From Malaciobacter mytili LMG 24559 (GTDB lineage: Bacteria > Campylobacterota > Campylobacteria > Campylobacterales > Arcobacteraceae), in the NCBI RefSeq assembly GCF_003346775.1, contig NZ_CP031219.1:2170001-2234000 (forward strand): DNA of 64,000 nt. Direction: 5' to 3'. Position 1 is the first letter of the stretch; every line of letters starts with the position of its first letter. The notes under the pieces were generated by a model, which ran no database searches, was not told the DNA's origin, and was given only the letters and a program-made list of their open reading frames with translations. Of the stretch, positions 42,013 to 50,719 are shown piece by piece. The translations under genes and the position numbers were made by a program.

Positions 42013-42228
42013 CTATTCCTTCTCTTCTTCAACACCCATTTTTTTAATTAGATAATATTTTATAGGTGCGTAAAATGTTGTCATTGTAACAATAGCAATT
42101 ATTAATTGAACAATTTTAAATAAAGAATGTTCTTCTTCAAAAAACATTAATGTAAAATAATGACTTGCTAAAAGTGCAATAACAGCTGTAATTGCAATTG
42201 CAATAACTGAAACCATATTATAACTCAT
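42013..42228 (-). CDS. Hypothetical two-helix membrane protein
   Basis: A 71-aa inner-membrane protein: helix one (MVSVIAIAITAVIALLASHY), a short loop (MFFEEEHS), helix two (IVQLIIAIVTMTTFYAPI) and an acidic tail. It overlaps bpt by 11 bases and precedes the exported 110-aa protein by 2, so it is cotranscribed with both. Function not recognised. Confidence 0.65.
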   Translation of the reverse strand: MSYNMVSVIAIAITAVIALLASHYFTLMFFEEEHSLFKIVQLIIAIVTMTTFYAPIKYYLIKKMGVEEEKE

Positions 42229-42955
42229 ATTTTTCCCAAATTGTGTCTTCTTCTAAAGAAGGCCTATTTTTAAGTACTTCAAAGGGTTGATAAGAAACCT
42301 TATAACCCATTGAAAAATGATCTTTTATCCAATATCCCAAATAAATATATGGAATTTTTAACTCTTTAGCAATTTTTATTTGTGCTAAAATTGAAAATTT
42401 ACCAATTGATAAATCTTGATAATCATGGTCATAAAAACAATAAATTGCAGAGATAGATTTTGGCAATATATCTACAAGTGCAACTGCTATTAGCTTATCA
42501 TTTCTAAAATATAAAAACTCTTTTGCATACTTTTCTTTTCCTTGAACATATGAACGAATATATTCATCAGGAGTTATTTGATGATAAGGCCAATCTTTCT
42601 TATCACTCATAAACTTATGATATTTATCATAAAGTTGCAAATGGTCCATACTAATACTTGGAGGTTGAATAAAAAGTTTTGTATTTTTATTTTTAGCAAT
42701 TACTCTTTTTTCAGATTTAGAAAAGTTATAATTTAGTGCATCTATTCTCATACTTACACACTTTGTACAATTTGCACACTCAGGTACAAAGTGCATTTTA
42801 CCAAATCTTCTCCAACCATGCTCTAACATATTTTGATAATCTTCAATGCCACATTTATTTATATATCTATATCGCATATCTGATATTTCATTGCTAAAGT
42901 AAGAACATTCCCTATTCTCTTCTACAAACTCTAAGTCTTCATTTATAATTTGCAT
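42218..42955 (-). CDS. bpt: Aspartate/glutamate leucyltransferase
   Basis: A 245-aa aminoacyl-tRNA protein transferase of the Bpt/Ate type, which adds Leu to proteins with N-terminal Asp or Glu and marks them for ClpAP. The N-terminal Cys cluster (ECSYFSN, then CANCTKCVSMR) and the GNAT-like part (GKFSILAQIKIAKELKIPYIYLGYWI) are typical. With aat, clpS and clpA in this window the N-degron pathway is complete. It starts 2 bases after trpA. Confidence 0.9.
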   Translation of the reverse strand: MQIINEDLEFVEENRECSYFSNEISDMRYRYINKCGIEDYQNMLEHGWRRFGKMHFVPECANCTKCVSMRIDALNYNFSKSEKRVIAKNKNTKLFIQPPSISMDHLQLYDKYHKFMSDKKDWPYHQITPDEYIRSYVQGKEKYAKEFLYFRNDKLIAVALVDILPKSISAIYCFYDHDYQDLSIGKFSILAQIKIAKELKIPYIYLGYWIKDHFSMGYKVSYQPFEVLKNRPSLEEDTIWEKYEL

Positions 42956-42957
42956 AT

Positions 42958-43698
42958 TTATTCGTTAATTTTCCCTTTAATCTCTTTTGCAATTAAACAA
43001 ATTTTATTTATTTTTTCATTGTATGATAAGGAATCATCAATTAAATATTTAACAAAAGCACTTCCTACAATTACTCCATCAACACCAATAGCTTTCTCTT
43101 TACAAGTTTTTTCATCCACTCCAAAACCTATGTATAAAGGTGTTTTAGTATTTTCTTTTACTGTTTTTATAATTTCAGTTAAATCTTCACTTTTCCCACT
43201 TCCTGTAATACCTGCATATGCCACCATATAAATAAATTTTTTTGCATCTTTTACAATTTGTGCAATTCTTTCTTTTGTATGAGTAGGTGCTACAAAAGCA
43301 ATAAGTGCTTGTTCATATTTGGCAGCTAACTTTTGATAAGCTAAAGCCTCTTCAAAAGGTAAATCAGGAATAATCTCTCCACTTATTCCAAACTCTTTAG
43401 CCTTTTGCATAAAATTTTCCATTCCATAATGATAAAAAGGATTTAAATATCCCATCCATAAAGTATCTATATTTGGTGCAATTTTTGATGATACTTCAAA
43501 TAAATCTTTTAATTTAAATCCTTTTTGTAAAGCTAATAAATTTGCCTTTTCAATTACTGGTCCATCAGCAACTGGATCTGAAAAAGGAATACCCAATTCT
43601 AATATATCTACACCTGCTTCTTTCATATTAAGTGCTAAATCTACTGTAAAACTGTTTTCAGGATAGCTAGCTGTAATATACCCTACAAGTTTTTTCAA
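42958..43698 (-). CDS. trpA: Tryptophan synthase alpha subunit
   Basis: A 246-aa TIM-barrel enzyme that cleaves indole-3-glycerol phosphate to indole. The signature LELGIPFSDPVADGPVI includes the catalytic Glu; the Asp is in EIIPDLPFEEA; VGSAFVKYL forms the phosphate site. trpB is not adjacent, so the trp genes are at least partly scattered. It shares a divergent 99-base gap with panB. Confidence 0.95.
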   Translation of the reverse strand: MKKLVGYITASYPENSFTVDLALNMKEAGVDILELGIPFSDPVADGPVIEKANLLALQKGFKLKDLFEVSSKIAPNIDTLWMGYLNPFYHYGMENFMQKAKEFGISGEIIPDLPFEEALAYQKLAAKYEQALIAFVAPTHTKERIAQIVKDAKKFIYMVAYAGITGSGKSEDLTEIIKTVKENTKTPLYIGFGVDEKTCKEKAIGVDGVIVGSAFVKYLIDDSLSYNEKINKICLIAKEIKGKINE

Positions 43699-43727
43699 AA
43701 TAAAATCCTATATTTAATTAATTTGGC

Positions 43728-43733
43728 TATAAT
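43728..43733 (+). promoter_or_regulatory. -10 element for panB
   Basis: TATAAT within GGCTATAATAG, 64 bases before the panB ATG. Confidence 0.5.
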
Positions 43734-43797
43734 AGTACCATAATATAACAAGGTTATAGATTAATACTACTAAAATTTAATTTAAGGAACTATTACT

Positions 43798-44643
43798 ATG
43801 AGTATTATTAAAAATGATTTTCAAGAGAAGTTGGCTTCTAATGATATTACAAACTTTGAAAAGATGAATATAACTAAAATTAAAAAAGCAAAAAATATAA
43901 AAAAACTTACAATGATTACTGCTTATGATGCACTTTTTGCTAAATTATTTGAAAAAATTGCAGATATGATATTAGTAGGAGATAGTTTAAATATGAGTTT
44001 TGCAGGGAAACCTGACACACTTTCTGCTACTCTTGAACAAATGATTTACCATACAAACGCTGTTTGTGCAGGTGCACCACAAGCTTTTGTAATTCTTGAT
44101 ATGCCTTTTGGAACATATATAAACAAAGATGAAGCTTTAAAAAATGCCGTTGAAGTTTATGCAAAAACAAATGCTGCTGCTATTAAAATTGAAGGTGGAG
44201 AAGATAAAGCTGAGATTATAAAACATTTAACTTCAAACTCAATTGCAGTTATGGGACATATTGGTCTTATGCCTCAATATGTTAGAAGTGAAGGTGGATA
44301 TAAAGTAAGAGGAAAAACAAAAGAAGATGAAGAACAACTAATAAAAGATGCCCTTGCTGTACAAAATGCAGGTGCTTTTGCCATAGTTGTAGAAGGTGTT
44401 TTAAGCAGTGTTGCTAAAAAAATCACTGAAGCAGTAAAAATACCTGTAATTGGAATTGGTGCAGGTAATGTAACAGATGGGCAAGTTTTAGTTTGGTCTG
44501 ATATGTTAGGTTTCTTTGAAGAGTTTAAACCTAAATTTGTAAGAAAATATTTAGAAGGTGCAACTTTAGTAAAACAAGCAGTAGAGCAATATAAAAGTGA
44601 TGTTCAATCTCAAGCTTTTCCTGCAAAAGATGAAGAGTATTAA
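43798..44643 (+). CDS. panB: 3-methyl-2-oxobutanoate hydroxymethyltransferase
   Basis: A 281-aa TIM-barrel enzyme making ketopantoate for pantothenate and CoA synthesis. Metal and substrate motifs are intact: MILVGDSLNMSFAG, IKIEGGEDK, MGHIGLMPQ and VIGIGAGNVTDGQVLVWSDMLG. The first 30 residues are an extra N-terminal stretch before the family core (KKLTMITAYD), but the ATG with AAGGAAC upstream supports the longer start. It is followed by ruvB after 13 bases. Confidence 0.95.
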   Translation: MSIIKNDFQEKLASNDITNFEKMNITKIKKAKNIKKLTMITAYDALFAKLFEKIADMILVGDSLNMSFAGKPDTLSATLEQMIYHTNAVCAGAPQAFVILDMPFGTYINKDEALKNAVEVYAKTNAAAIKIEGGEDKAEIIKHLTSNSIAVMGHIGLMPQYVRSEGGYKVRGKTKEDEEQLIKDALAVQNAGAFAIVVEGVLSSVAKKITEAVKIPVIGIGAGNVTDGQVLVWSDMLGFFEEFKPKFVRKYLEGATLVKQAVEQYKSDVQSQAFPAKDEEY

Positions 44644-44656
44644 TTTGGAGTAAAAT

Positions 44657-45682
44657 GTGGAAAGACTTGTTGAAGTAGAGCAAATCTCTTTTGAAGAAGA
44701 TAATAATGAAATAAGCTTAAGACCTTCTTCTTGGGATGATTATATTGGTCAAGAAAAAATCAAAAAAAATTTAAGAGTATTTATAGATGCTTCTAGAAAA
44801 AGAAATGAAGCATTGGATCATATTTTATTTTATGGACCTCCAGGTCTTGGGAAAACTACACTTTCATATCTAATTTCAAATGAGATGAATTCAAATATAA
44901 AAATCACTGCTGGGCCAATGATTGAAAAAAGTGGTGATTTAGCAGCTATTTTAACTAATCTTGAAGAGGGGGATATTTTATTTATTGATGAAATTCATAG
45001 ATTAAGCCCTGCGGTTGAAGAGATACTATATCCAGCAATGGAAGATTATCGACTTGATATTATTATTGGAAGTGGACCAGCAGCACAAACAGTAAAAATT
45101 GATCTTCCAAGGTTTACTCTTATTGGAGCAACAACAAGAGCTGGAATGTTATCAAATCCTTTAAGAGAAAGATTTGGTATGCACTTTAGAATGCAATTTT
45201 ACACTTATGAAGAGTTAGCAAAAATTATTCAAAAAGCCTCTTTAAAATTAAATAAATTTTGTGAAGATGATGCAGCTTTGGAAATTTCAAGAAGAAGTAG
45301 AGGAACACCAAGGGTTGCTTTAAGACTTTTAAGAAGAGTTAGAGATTTTGCTGAAGTTGAAAATGAAACAAAAATAATAAAACAAAGATGTGCTTATGCT
45401 TTAGATGAGCTAGGAGTAAATGAAAGTGGTTTTGATGAAATGGATATTAATCTACTTGAATTACTTGTATCAAATAAAGGTAAACCTATGGGGCTTTCAA
45501 CAATAGCAGCTGCCTTAAGTGAAGATGAGGGAACAATTGAAGATGCAATTGAACCATATCTTTTAGCAAATGGCTTTATTGAAAGAACAGCAAGGGGTAG
45601 AGTTGCAAGTGTAAAAACTTATGAAATGTTTAGATTATCACACCCAAGTAGTTCAAAAATTCAAGAGGAAACCCTATTTTGA
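44657..45682 (+). CDS. ruvB: Holliday junction helicase RuvB
   Basis: A 341-aa AAA+ motor for branch migration with RuvA. Walker [10 protein letters not shown], Walker [10 protein letters not shown], sensor [18 protein letters not shown], the arginine finger in that last segment, and the C-terminal winged helix ([18 protein letters not shown]). The start follows TTTGGAGTAAA; the codon at 44657 is GTG in ATGTGGAA, so the frame starts GTG. The stop overlaps the next gene start (TTGA). Confidence 0.95.
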   Translation: MERLVEVEQISFEEDNNEISLRPSSWDDYIGQEKIKKNLRVFIDASRKRNEALDHILFYGPPGLGKTTLSYLISNEMNSNIKITAGPMIEKSGDLAAILTNLEEGDILFIDEIHRLSPAVEEILYPAMEDYRLDIIIGSGPAAQTVKIDLPRFTLIGATTRAGMLSNPLRERFGMHFRMQFYTYEELAKIIQKASLKLNKFCEDDAALEISRRSRGTPRVALRLLRRVRDFAEVENETKIIKQRCAYALDELGVNESGFDEMDINLLELLVSNKGKPMGLSTIAAALSEDEGTIEDAIEPYLLANGFIERTARGRVASVKTYEMFRLSHPSSSKIQEETLF

Positions 45683-46713
45683 AACCACAACATTTTTTAA
45701 TAGCTATTGCAGTAGCTGTTTTATTTTTTTTATTTGAACTTTTTAATCCTTTTATAAAAGCTATATTTGTAGCATTTTTATTATCTGTTGCTACAAATTC
45801 TTTAGATATTTTTATTACAAATAGAGTAAAAAGCCAAACCCTATCAGCCATACTTATGACAATAGTTCTTGCTGTCATCTTTTTTGTGCCAGTGATGTAC
45901 TGTATTTTTTCTTTTGCAAATTTTATTAATAAACTTGACCAGCAAGCAATTATAAAAAACTTTGAAAATATTCAAAATTGGGTAGAGAATATACCAAGTG
46001 ATTTTCAATTTTTAAAACACCAATTAAATTTAATCTTAGATAAAATTGATGTGGCAGAGGCTGTAAAAAATGTACTTTCTATTGGGGCATATTTAGGTAA
46101 AAATTCTGCTTCATTTATGATAGATATGGTTATGATTCTTATTTTTTATTTTTTCTTTACTCTTTATGGGACAGGATTATCTCACTATATAAAAGATATT
46201 TTGCCTTTAAAAAAAGAGGATGCAAACGCACTTTTTTATGAATCATCAAATGTTATGAGTATTGTTTTATATTCTATTTTAGTTACTGCTATTTTAGAAG
46301 GAATGTTATTTGGATTTTTTATCTCAATATATGGTTATAATGGTTTCTTACTTGGAGTTTTATATGGATTTGCTTCATTGGTTCCTGTTGTAGGAGGCTT
46401 AATAATGTGGCTTCCTATTGCCATATATGAAATATTTAAAGGTAATTTATATGATGCAATAGTAATAATTAGTTACTCAATTATTGTAATTTCAATAATA
46501 GCTGATACTTTTGTAAAACCAATTATAATTAAATATATAAATCAAAGAATAGTGAGAACTCCTTCAAAAATCAATGAATTATTAATCTTCTTCTCAATTA
46601 TTGCAGGGTTATCAACTTTTGGTTTTTGGGGGATGATTATAGGGCCTGCAATGGTTACATTTTTTATCTCTATTGTACAATTATTAAAAAAGTATAGTAA
46701 TGATATGATATAA
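45679..46713 (+). CDS. AI-2E family transporter
   Basis: A 344-aa multi-pass membrane protein of the PerM/AI-2E exporter family, with about seven or eight helices and the conserved [20 protein letters not shown] block. Members export small molecules or ions in exchange for sodium; the substrate here is unknown, and no autoinducer gene is adjacent. The start is TTG 45679, overlapping the ruvB stop as TTGA, with AAGAGG upstream. Confidence 0.88.
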   Translation: MKPQHFLIAIAVAVLFFLFELFNPFIKAIFVAFLLSVATNSLDIFITNRVKSQTLSAILMTIVLAVIFFVPVMYCIFSFANFINKLDQQAIIKNFENIQNWVENIPSDFQFLKHQLNLILDKIDVAEAVKNVLSIGAYLGKNSASFMIDMVMILIFYFFFTLYGTGLSHYIKDILPLKKEDANALFYESSNVMSIVLYSILVTAILEGMLFGFFISIYGYNGFLLGVLYGFASLVPVVGGLIMWLPIAIYEIFKGNLYDAIVIISYSIIVISIIADTFVKPIIIKYINQRIVRTPSKINELLIFFSIIAGLSTFGFWGMIIGPAMVTFFISIVQLLKKYSNDMI

Positions 46714-46738
46714 TGAGAAAAATTTGGGGAAAATATAA

Positions 46739-47581
46739 ATGCAAATAGATTTAAAAGAGTTAAAAAAGATTACAATTTTATATGTGGAAGATGATGATAT
46801 TATAAGAACTCAAACTCTAAGCCTATTTGAAAAAATTTTTAAAAAAGTATATAGTGCTTCAAATGGAGAAGAAGGTATTAATTTATTTAATGAACATATG
46901 CAAACTCTTGATGTTATAGTAACTGATTTAAATATGCCTAAAATGTCTGGTATGGAGATGGCAGAGGAGATTCATAAAGTATCAAAATATATACCTGTGA
47001 TTTTTACAACTGCTTATACAGATGAAGAGTTTTTATTAAAAGCTATTTCATTAAATATTGATAGCTATGTAACTAAACCTCTAAAAATTAAAGAACTAAC
47101 TGCAACTATTTTAACAAGTGTTAAAAAATATAAAGAAAGTAGAAGTTTATATAAAACAACAAAAGCTCTAGCAAATGAAATGCTAACAACAAGAAAAGAT
47201 TATGATGAGTTAAAAGAAGAATATGATTTTTTGCAAAAAGAAGTTAATTTTTACAAATTTTTAGCTGAACATTTTATTGCTTCAGTAAAACTTGATAAAT
47301 TTGGAATGATTGAAAAAATTTCAAATCAATTTTCAAATATCTATAAATATACAATTATTGAATTAAAAAATAAACCTCTTAGTGCAATTACAAGCAATCA
47401 TGCAAATTTACAAAAAAAGATGCTTGAAGCAATAAAGAAAAAAGAAGCAGTTGGATTTAATGAGAAGTTTATAACTGCTGATAACCAAGAATTAAATTTT
47501 CATAATATTTTATATCCCCTATATGAAAATAAAGATGAATATGCAAGTGGATATATGTTGTATCAATCTTTAGAGAGATGA
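46739..47581 (+). CDS. Response regulator with coiled coil and PAS-like output domain
   Basis: A 280-aa protein: an N-terminal receiver domain (ILYVEDDDI, phospho-Asp in VIVTDLNMPKMSGM, Thr in IFTTAYTDE, Lys in YVTKPLK), a coiled coil (about 125-175) and a C-terminal PAS-like domain (about 180-280). There is no DNA-binding or enzymatic domain, so it probably relays signals to a partner protein. The nearest upstream gene is the transporter; no kinase is adjacent. Confidence 0.9.
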   Translation: MQIDLKELKKITILYVEDDDIIRTQTLSLFEKIFKKVYSASNGEEGINLFNEHMQTLDVIVTDLNMPKMSGMEMAEEIHKVSKYIPVIFTTAYTDEEFLLKAISLNIDSYVTKPLKIKELTATILTSVKKYKESRSLYKTTKALANEMLTTRKDYDELKEEYDFLQKEVNFYKFLAEHFIASVKLDKFGMIEKISNQFSNIYKYTIIELKNKPLSAITSNHANLQKKMLEAIKKKEAVGFNEKFITADNQELNFHNILYPLYENKDEYASGYMLYQSLER

Positions 47582-47583
47582 GA

Positions 47584-48330
47584 TTACTCATCACCTCTTA
47601 GTATTTCACCTTTATAAGTCATAATTCCATAATTTAAGTTTGAAACAGATTTAAACCCTAAGTCTTTCATAATTTTTTGACAATAAGCACTTCTACTACC
47701 ACTTAAACAATATACAATAACAGGCTTTTCTTTTTGATTTATTATTTGCTCTAAACTTTGATAAAAAGAAGTTGTAGGAATTAAGTAATCGCACCCTTTT
47801 ATTCTTTGTCCTACCCACTCCATCCACTCTCTTGTATCAACTAAATTAAAATCTACATATTTTAACTCTCTTGCTTCTAAAAGTGATTCTAACTCATAAG
47901 CATCTATTTGTTCTTTTTTTAATAATACTTCACACTCTAGCTTAGTTAAACCTCTTGAGTGAGTATGAGTTGCTTCATTTATCTCTTCTTCAACCATTAA
48001 GCTTTTTGCATATTCAGGTGTACAAAAAATTCCACAATGACATTTTCCATCTTTTGGAATTTCAACTTCTAAAGCAGGTTTACAAGGACATAATCTATTA
48101 TCTTCTTTTTCTTGTTCTTCTTTTGTTTGTCCAACTACCATAAAACAGGGACAAAACCTTTTATCATATATAAGTTTATTTCTTGTAAGACCTTGTTGGA
48201 TTGATTCGTTTATCTCTTCTTGTGGATTATAAACAAAATTATATTTTTTTAAAACATCATTCGTAAACTCTTTTGTAAGTTCAAATTCCACTTGAAATTC
48301 ATCTGAATTCATATCAATTTTTTTTATCAT
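47584..48330 (-). CDS. Ferredoxin-thioredoxin reductase catalytic-type domain fused to rhodanese
   Basis: A 248-aa two-domain protein. The N-terminal part has the ferredoxin-thioredoxin reductase catalytic cysteines: C60-P-C62, C81-P-C83, and KCHCGIFC (C97, C99, C103), fitting a 4Fe-4S plus disulfide site. The C-terminal part is a rhodanese (VDTREWMEWVG; active-site C208 in VYCLSGSRS). A link between redox and sulfur transfer is suggested. It is a single-gene unit, convergent with the response regulator. Confidence 0.82.
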   Translation of the reverse strand: MIKKIDMNSDEFQVEFELTKEFTNDVLKKYNFVYNPQEEINESIQQGLTRNKLIYDKRFCPCFMVVGQTKEEQEKEDNRLCPCKPALEVEIPKDGKCHCGIFCTPEYAKSLMVEEEINEATHTHSRGLTKLECEVLLKKEQIDAYELESLLEARELKYVDFNLVDTREWMEWVGQRIKGCDYLIPTTSFYQSLEQIINQKEKPVIVYCLSGSRSAYCQKIMKDLGFKSVSNLNYGIMTYKGEILRGDE

Positions 48331-48427
48331 AATATACCTTGAGTTTATTTATTTTTGGTATTATAGAAAATTGTTCTTTATCTTTTTTGAACTATTTTAT
48401 TATAAGTTTTTCTTAATTTACTTTTTA

Positions 48428-49099
48428 TTAATTAAAACTTGGAAAGTTTTGTATTGAATGTGAGAGTCTATCTAAAAAATCATCCCTACTTATACATTTT
48501 GCACCTAAAGATTGAAGATGTTCTGTGGGAGTTTGGCAATCAAGTAAAGAAAAACCTTTTTCTTTTAATCTTTGAACTAAATAATATAAAGCTACTTTTG
48601 AAGCATCACTTTTTTTAGCAAACATAGACTCACCACAAAACATATCTCCTATTGATAAGCCATATCCTCCCCCTACAAGCTCCCCATTATAGTAACTTTC
48701 AAAAGAGTGGGCATAACCTAAATTATGTAAAGTAGTATAAGCATCAATTAATTCATCTTGTAACCAAGTTCCATCTTGCTTTGGTCTATATATATTTTTA
48801 CATTCAATCATTACTTGCGTAAAATTTGTATTAAATCTTATTTCAAATTTATTACTTTTTATTACTTTTAATAAAGATTTTGAAACTTTAAATTCTTCCA
48901 ATTCCATAATAAGCCTAGGATTTGGACTCCACCATAAAATTGGTTCATCACTATTGTACCAAGGAAAAATTCCATTTGCATATGCAGAAATAAGTCTTGT
49001 GGGAGTTAAATCTCCTCCATAGGCTAAAATTCCTTCATCACAAGCAAACCTTGGATTAGGGAAAGTATAAACATCATCAGTTAAAGAATAAATTTCCAA
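48428..49099 (-). CDS. aat: Leucyl/phenylalanyl-tRNA--protein transferase
   Basis: A 223-aa GNAT-fold transferase that adds Leu or Phe to N-terminal Lys or Arg of proteins, making ClpS/ClpA substrates. Signatures: FPNPRFACDEGILAYGGDL, GIFPWYNSDEPILWWSPNPR, GYAHSFESYYNGELVGGGYG and FCGESMFA. It lies 34 bases after the flagellin gene on the same strand and is likely part of the clpS-clpA-...-aat transcript. Confidence 0.95.
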   Translation of the reverse strand: MEIYSLTDDVYTFPNPRFACDEGILAYGGDLTPTRLISAYANGIFPWYNSDEPILWWSPNPRLIMELEEFKVSKSLLKVIKSNKFEIRFNTNFTQVMIECKNIYRPKQDGTWLQDELIDAYTTLHNLGYAHSFESYYNGELVGGGYGLSIGDMFCGESMFAKKSDASKVALYYLVQRLKEKGFSLLDCQTPTEHLQSLGAKCISRDDFLDRLSHSIQNFPSFN

Positions 49100-49133
49100 A
49101 AGTCACCTTAAAAGTTTTAAAATATTATCAAAT

Positions 49134-49982
49134 TTATCTAAATAGATATTTTATCATGGTTTCTTGTACTTTAGAAGCTTGTGCCATTGCAAACATTCCA
49201 GCTTGAACTAATATATTTAATCTACTAAATTCTGCAGCTTCTTGAGCATAATCCACATCTCTTATTACAGACTCACTTGCTTTTAAATTAGTTTTTAATG
49301 TAATCATATATCTAACAGAAGATTCTAACTGATTTTGAGTAGAACCAAATTGGGCTCTAAATGTATTTAAAGAAGTTAAAGCATTATCTAAAGTCTCTAA
49401 AGAATTAGCAGCCACATCAGCTGTTAGAGCATCTTGTGCCAAAGCTTTCAAAGAATCAAGTCCTAAACCTATAGTATTTGATTGAACTGCTTGCATAGTA
49501 ATAATATTATGAGCGTTTTCACCTACTTGAAACTCTTTTTTAGTAGAAATAGCACTATCTAATTGGCCTTTTTGTAAAAGATATACTCCATTATAATTAG
49601 TTTGAGAAGCAATATTATCAAGTTGAGAAAGAAGTTTTACAATATCTTTTCTTATTGCTTCTCGTCCCTCTTGTGTAGTTGTACTTGTTCGTGCTTGAAT
49701 AAGCCTTACTTTAACCATATCAATAATATTTGATTGTTCAGCCATAGCCTTATCAGCAATTTGAGTTAAAGCTATAGCAGAGTTTGCATTTTCAATGCTT
49801 TGTTGTATTCCACTTGCTTGAGTTCTTAATTTATCAGCAATTGCTAAGCCAGAAGGATCATCACTAGCACTATTAATTTTAAGTCCTGTTGATAATCTTA
49901 GTAAAGATTTTGATAGAAGTCTACTATTGTAACTATAATTTTCATATGCCATTAATGCAGAAACATTTGTAAATAGTACCAT
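49134..49982 (-). CDS. Divergent flagellin
   Basis: A 282-aa flagellin with conserved D0/D1 ends (LLRLSTGLKINSASDDPSGL at the start and SRLNILVQAGMFAMAQASKV at the end), but with an unusual N-terminus (MVLFTNVSALMAYENYSYN instead of the common MRINTNVSS form) and ending YLFR rather than LLR. The variable domain is short. It follows a lipoprotein cytochrome gene by 17 bases, with AAGGAG 6 bases before the ATG, and I see no sigma-28 or sigma-54 promoter upstream. It is probably a minor or specialised flagellin, expressed with its neighbours. Confidence 0.88.
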   Translation of the reverse strand: MVLFTNVSALMAYENYSYNSRLLSKSLLRLSTGLKINSASDDPSGLAIADKLRTQASGIQQSIENANSAIALTQIADKAMAEQSNIIDMVKVRLIQARTSTTTQEGREAIRKDIVKLLSQLDNIASQTNYNGVYLLQKGQLDSAISTKKEFQVGENAHNIITMQAVQSNTIGLGLDSLKALAQDALTADVAANSLETLDNALTSLNTFRAQFGSTQNQLESSVRYMITLKTNLKASESVIRDVDYAQEAAEFSRLNILVQAGMFAMAQASKVQETMIKYLFR

Positions 49983-49999
49983 AGTAAACTCCTTAAAGT

Positions 50000-50620
50000 T
50001 TATTTTAAAGTAGAAATATACTCAGCTAAAGCTTCTATCTCTGAATCATTTAAAGATAAAACTTGGCTTTTCATTACACCTTTCATTACAGATCCATAAG
50101 TATCATTTTTATAACCATTTAAAGCATCAATAGTTTTTTGTTTATCCCAACCTTGAATTACTAAAGATTTTCCTAAGGCTGGTTTTTCTCCATTTTGTCC
50201 ATGGCAACCCGCACATTTTAAAAATAGTTGTTTCCCTTCACTAGAAGAATCACTATTTTTCATAATATTGTCTATTGTTTCTTCAATTTTATCTGCTGAT
50301 TTTTTAACTTCAGTTGTAACTTGTTTTGTTATATCGTCACTTTTATCAACTATTTGTGATGCAACAGTTGAAGCTTCAGAACTTATTTCTTTTGAAGTAT
50401 CAGCTACAATTTTACCTATTTCTTTCGAAGCTTCTGTTACTTTTGTAGTAATATTAGAGCTTGATTCTTTTATTTTATTTAATAAATCTTCTTTTGCATT
50501 AGATGACTGCTCACTACTTGATAAAGAAGAAGTTGTATTAGAACTCTCTTTAGTTTTTTCTTCCAAACACCCTGTTAGAAATAAAACAGCAACAAATGAA
50601 CTTATCAAAATATTTCTCAT
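50000..50620 (-). CDS. Lipoprotein cytochrome c
   Basis: A 206-aa lipoprotein: signal peptide with lipobox VLFLTGC, a Ser/Thr/Lys-rich helical spacer of about 100 residues (ITTKVTEASKEIGKIVADTS type), and a C-terminal class I cytochrome c domain with haem motif CAGCH and Met region (VMKGVMKSQVLSL). The ATG at 50620 was chosen, since a ribosome site (AAGG) and the signal peptide both fit; a frame to 50650 adds 10 residues. It lies between clpA and the flagellin gene, an odd place for a cytochrome. Confidence 0.85.
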   Translation of the reverse strand: MRNILISSFVAVLFLTGCLEEKTKESSNTTSSLSSSEQSSNAKEDLLNKIKESSSNITTKVTEASKEIGKIVADTSKEISSEASTVASQIVDKSDDITKQVTTEVKKSADKIEETIDNIMKNSDSSSEGKQLFLKCAGCHGQNGEKPALGKSLVIQGWDKQKTIDALNGYKNDTYGSVMKGVMKSQVLSLNDSEIEALAEYISTLK

Positions 50621-50719
50621 AAACTTACCTTTTAGTAAATAATTATTCATATTATCTCATATTTCTTTTAAAATAAGATTAAACTACATTTCTAAATATT
50701 AACTTAAAGCTAATACTTT

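Noticed and set aside
50268-50642. Plus-strand 124-codon frame antisense to the lipoprotein cytochrome
   Set aside because: It mirrors the low-complexity Ser/Lys spacer; the minus-strand gene has a lipobox and haem motif.
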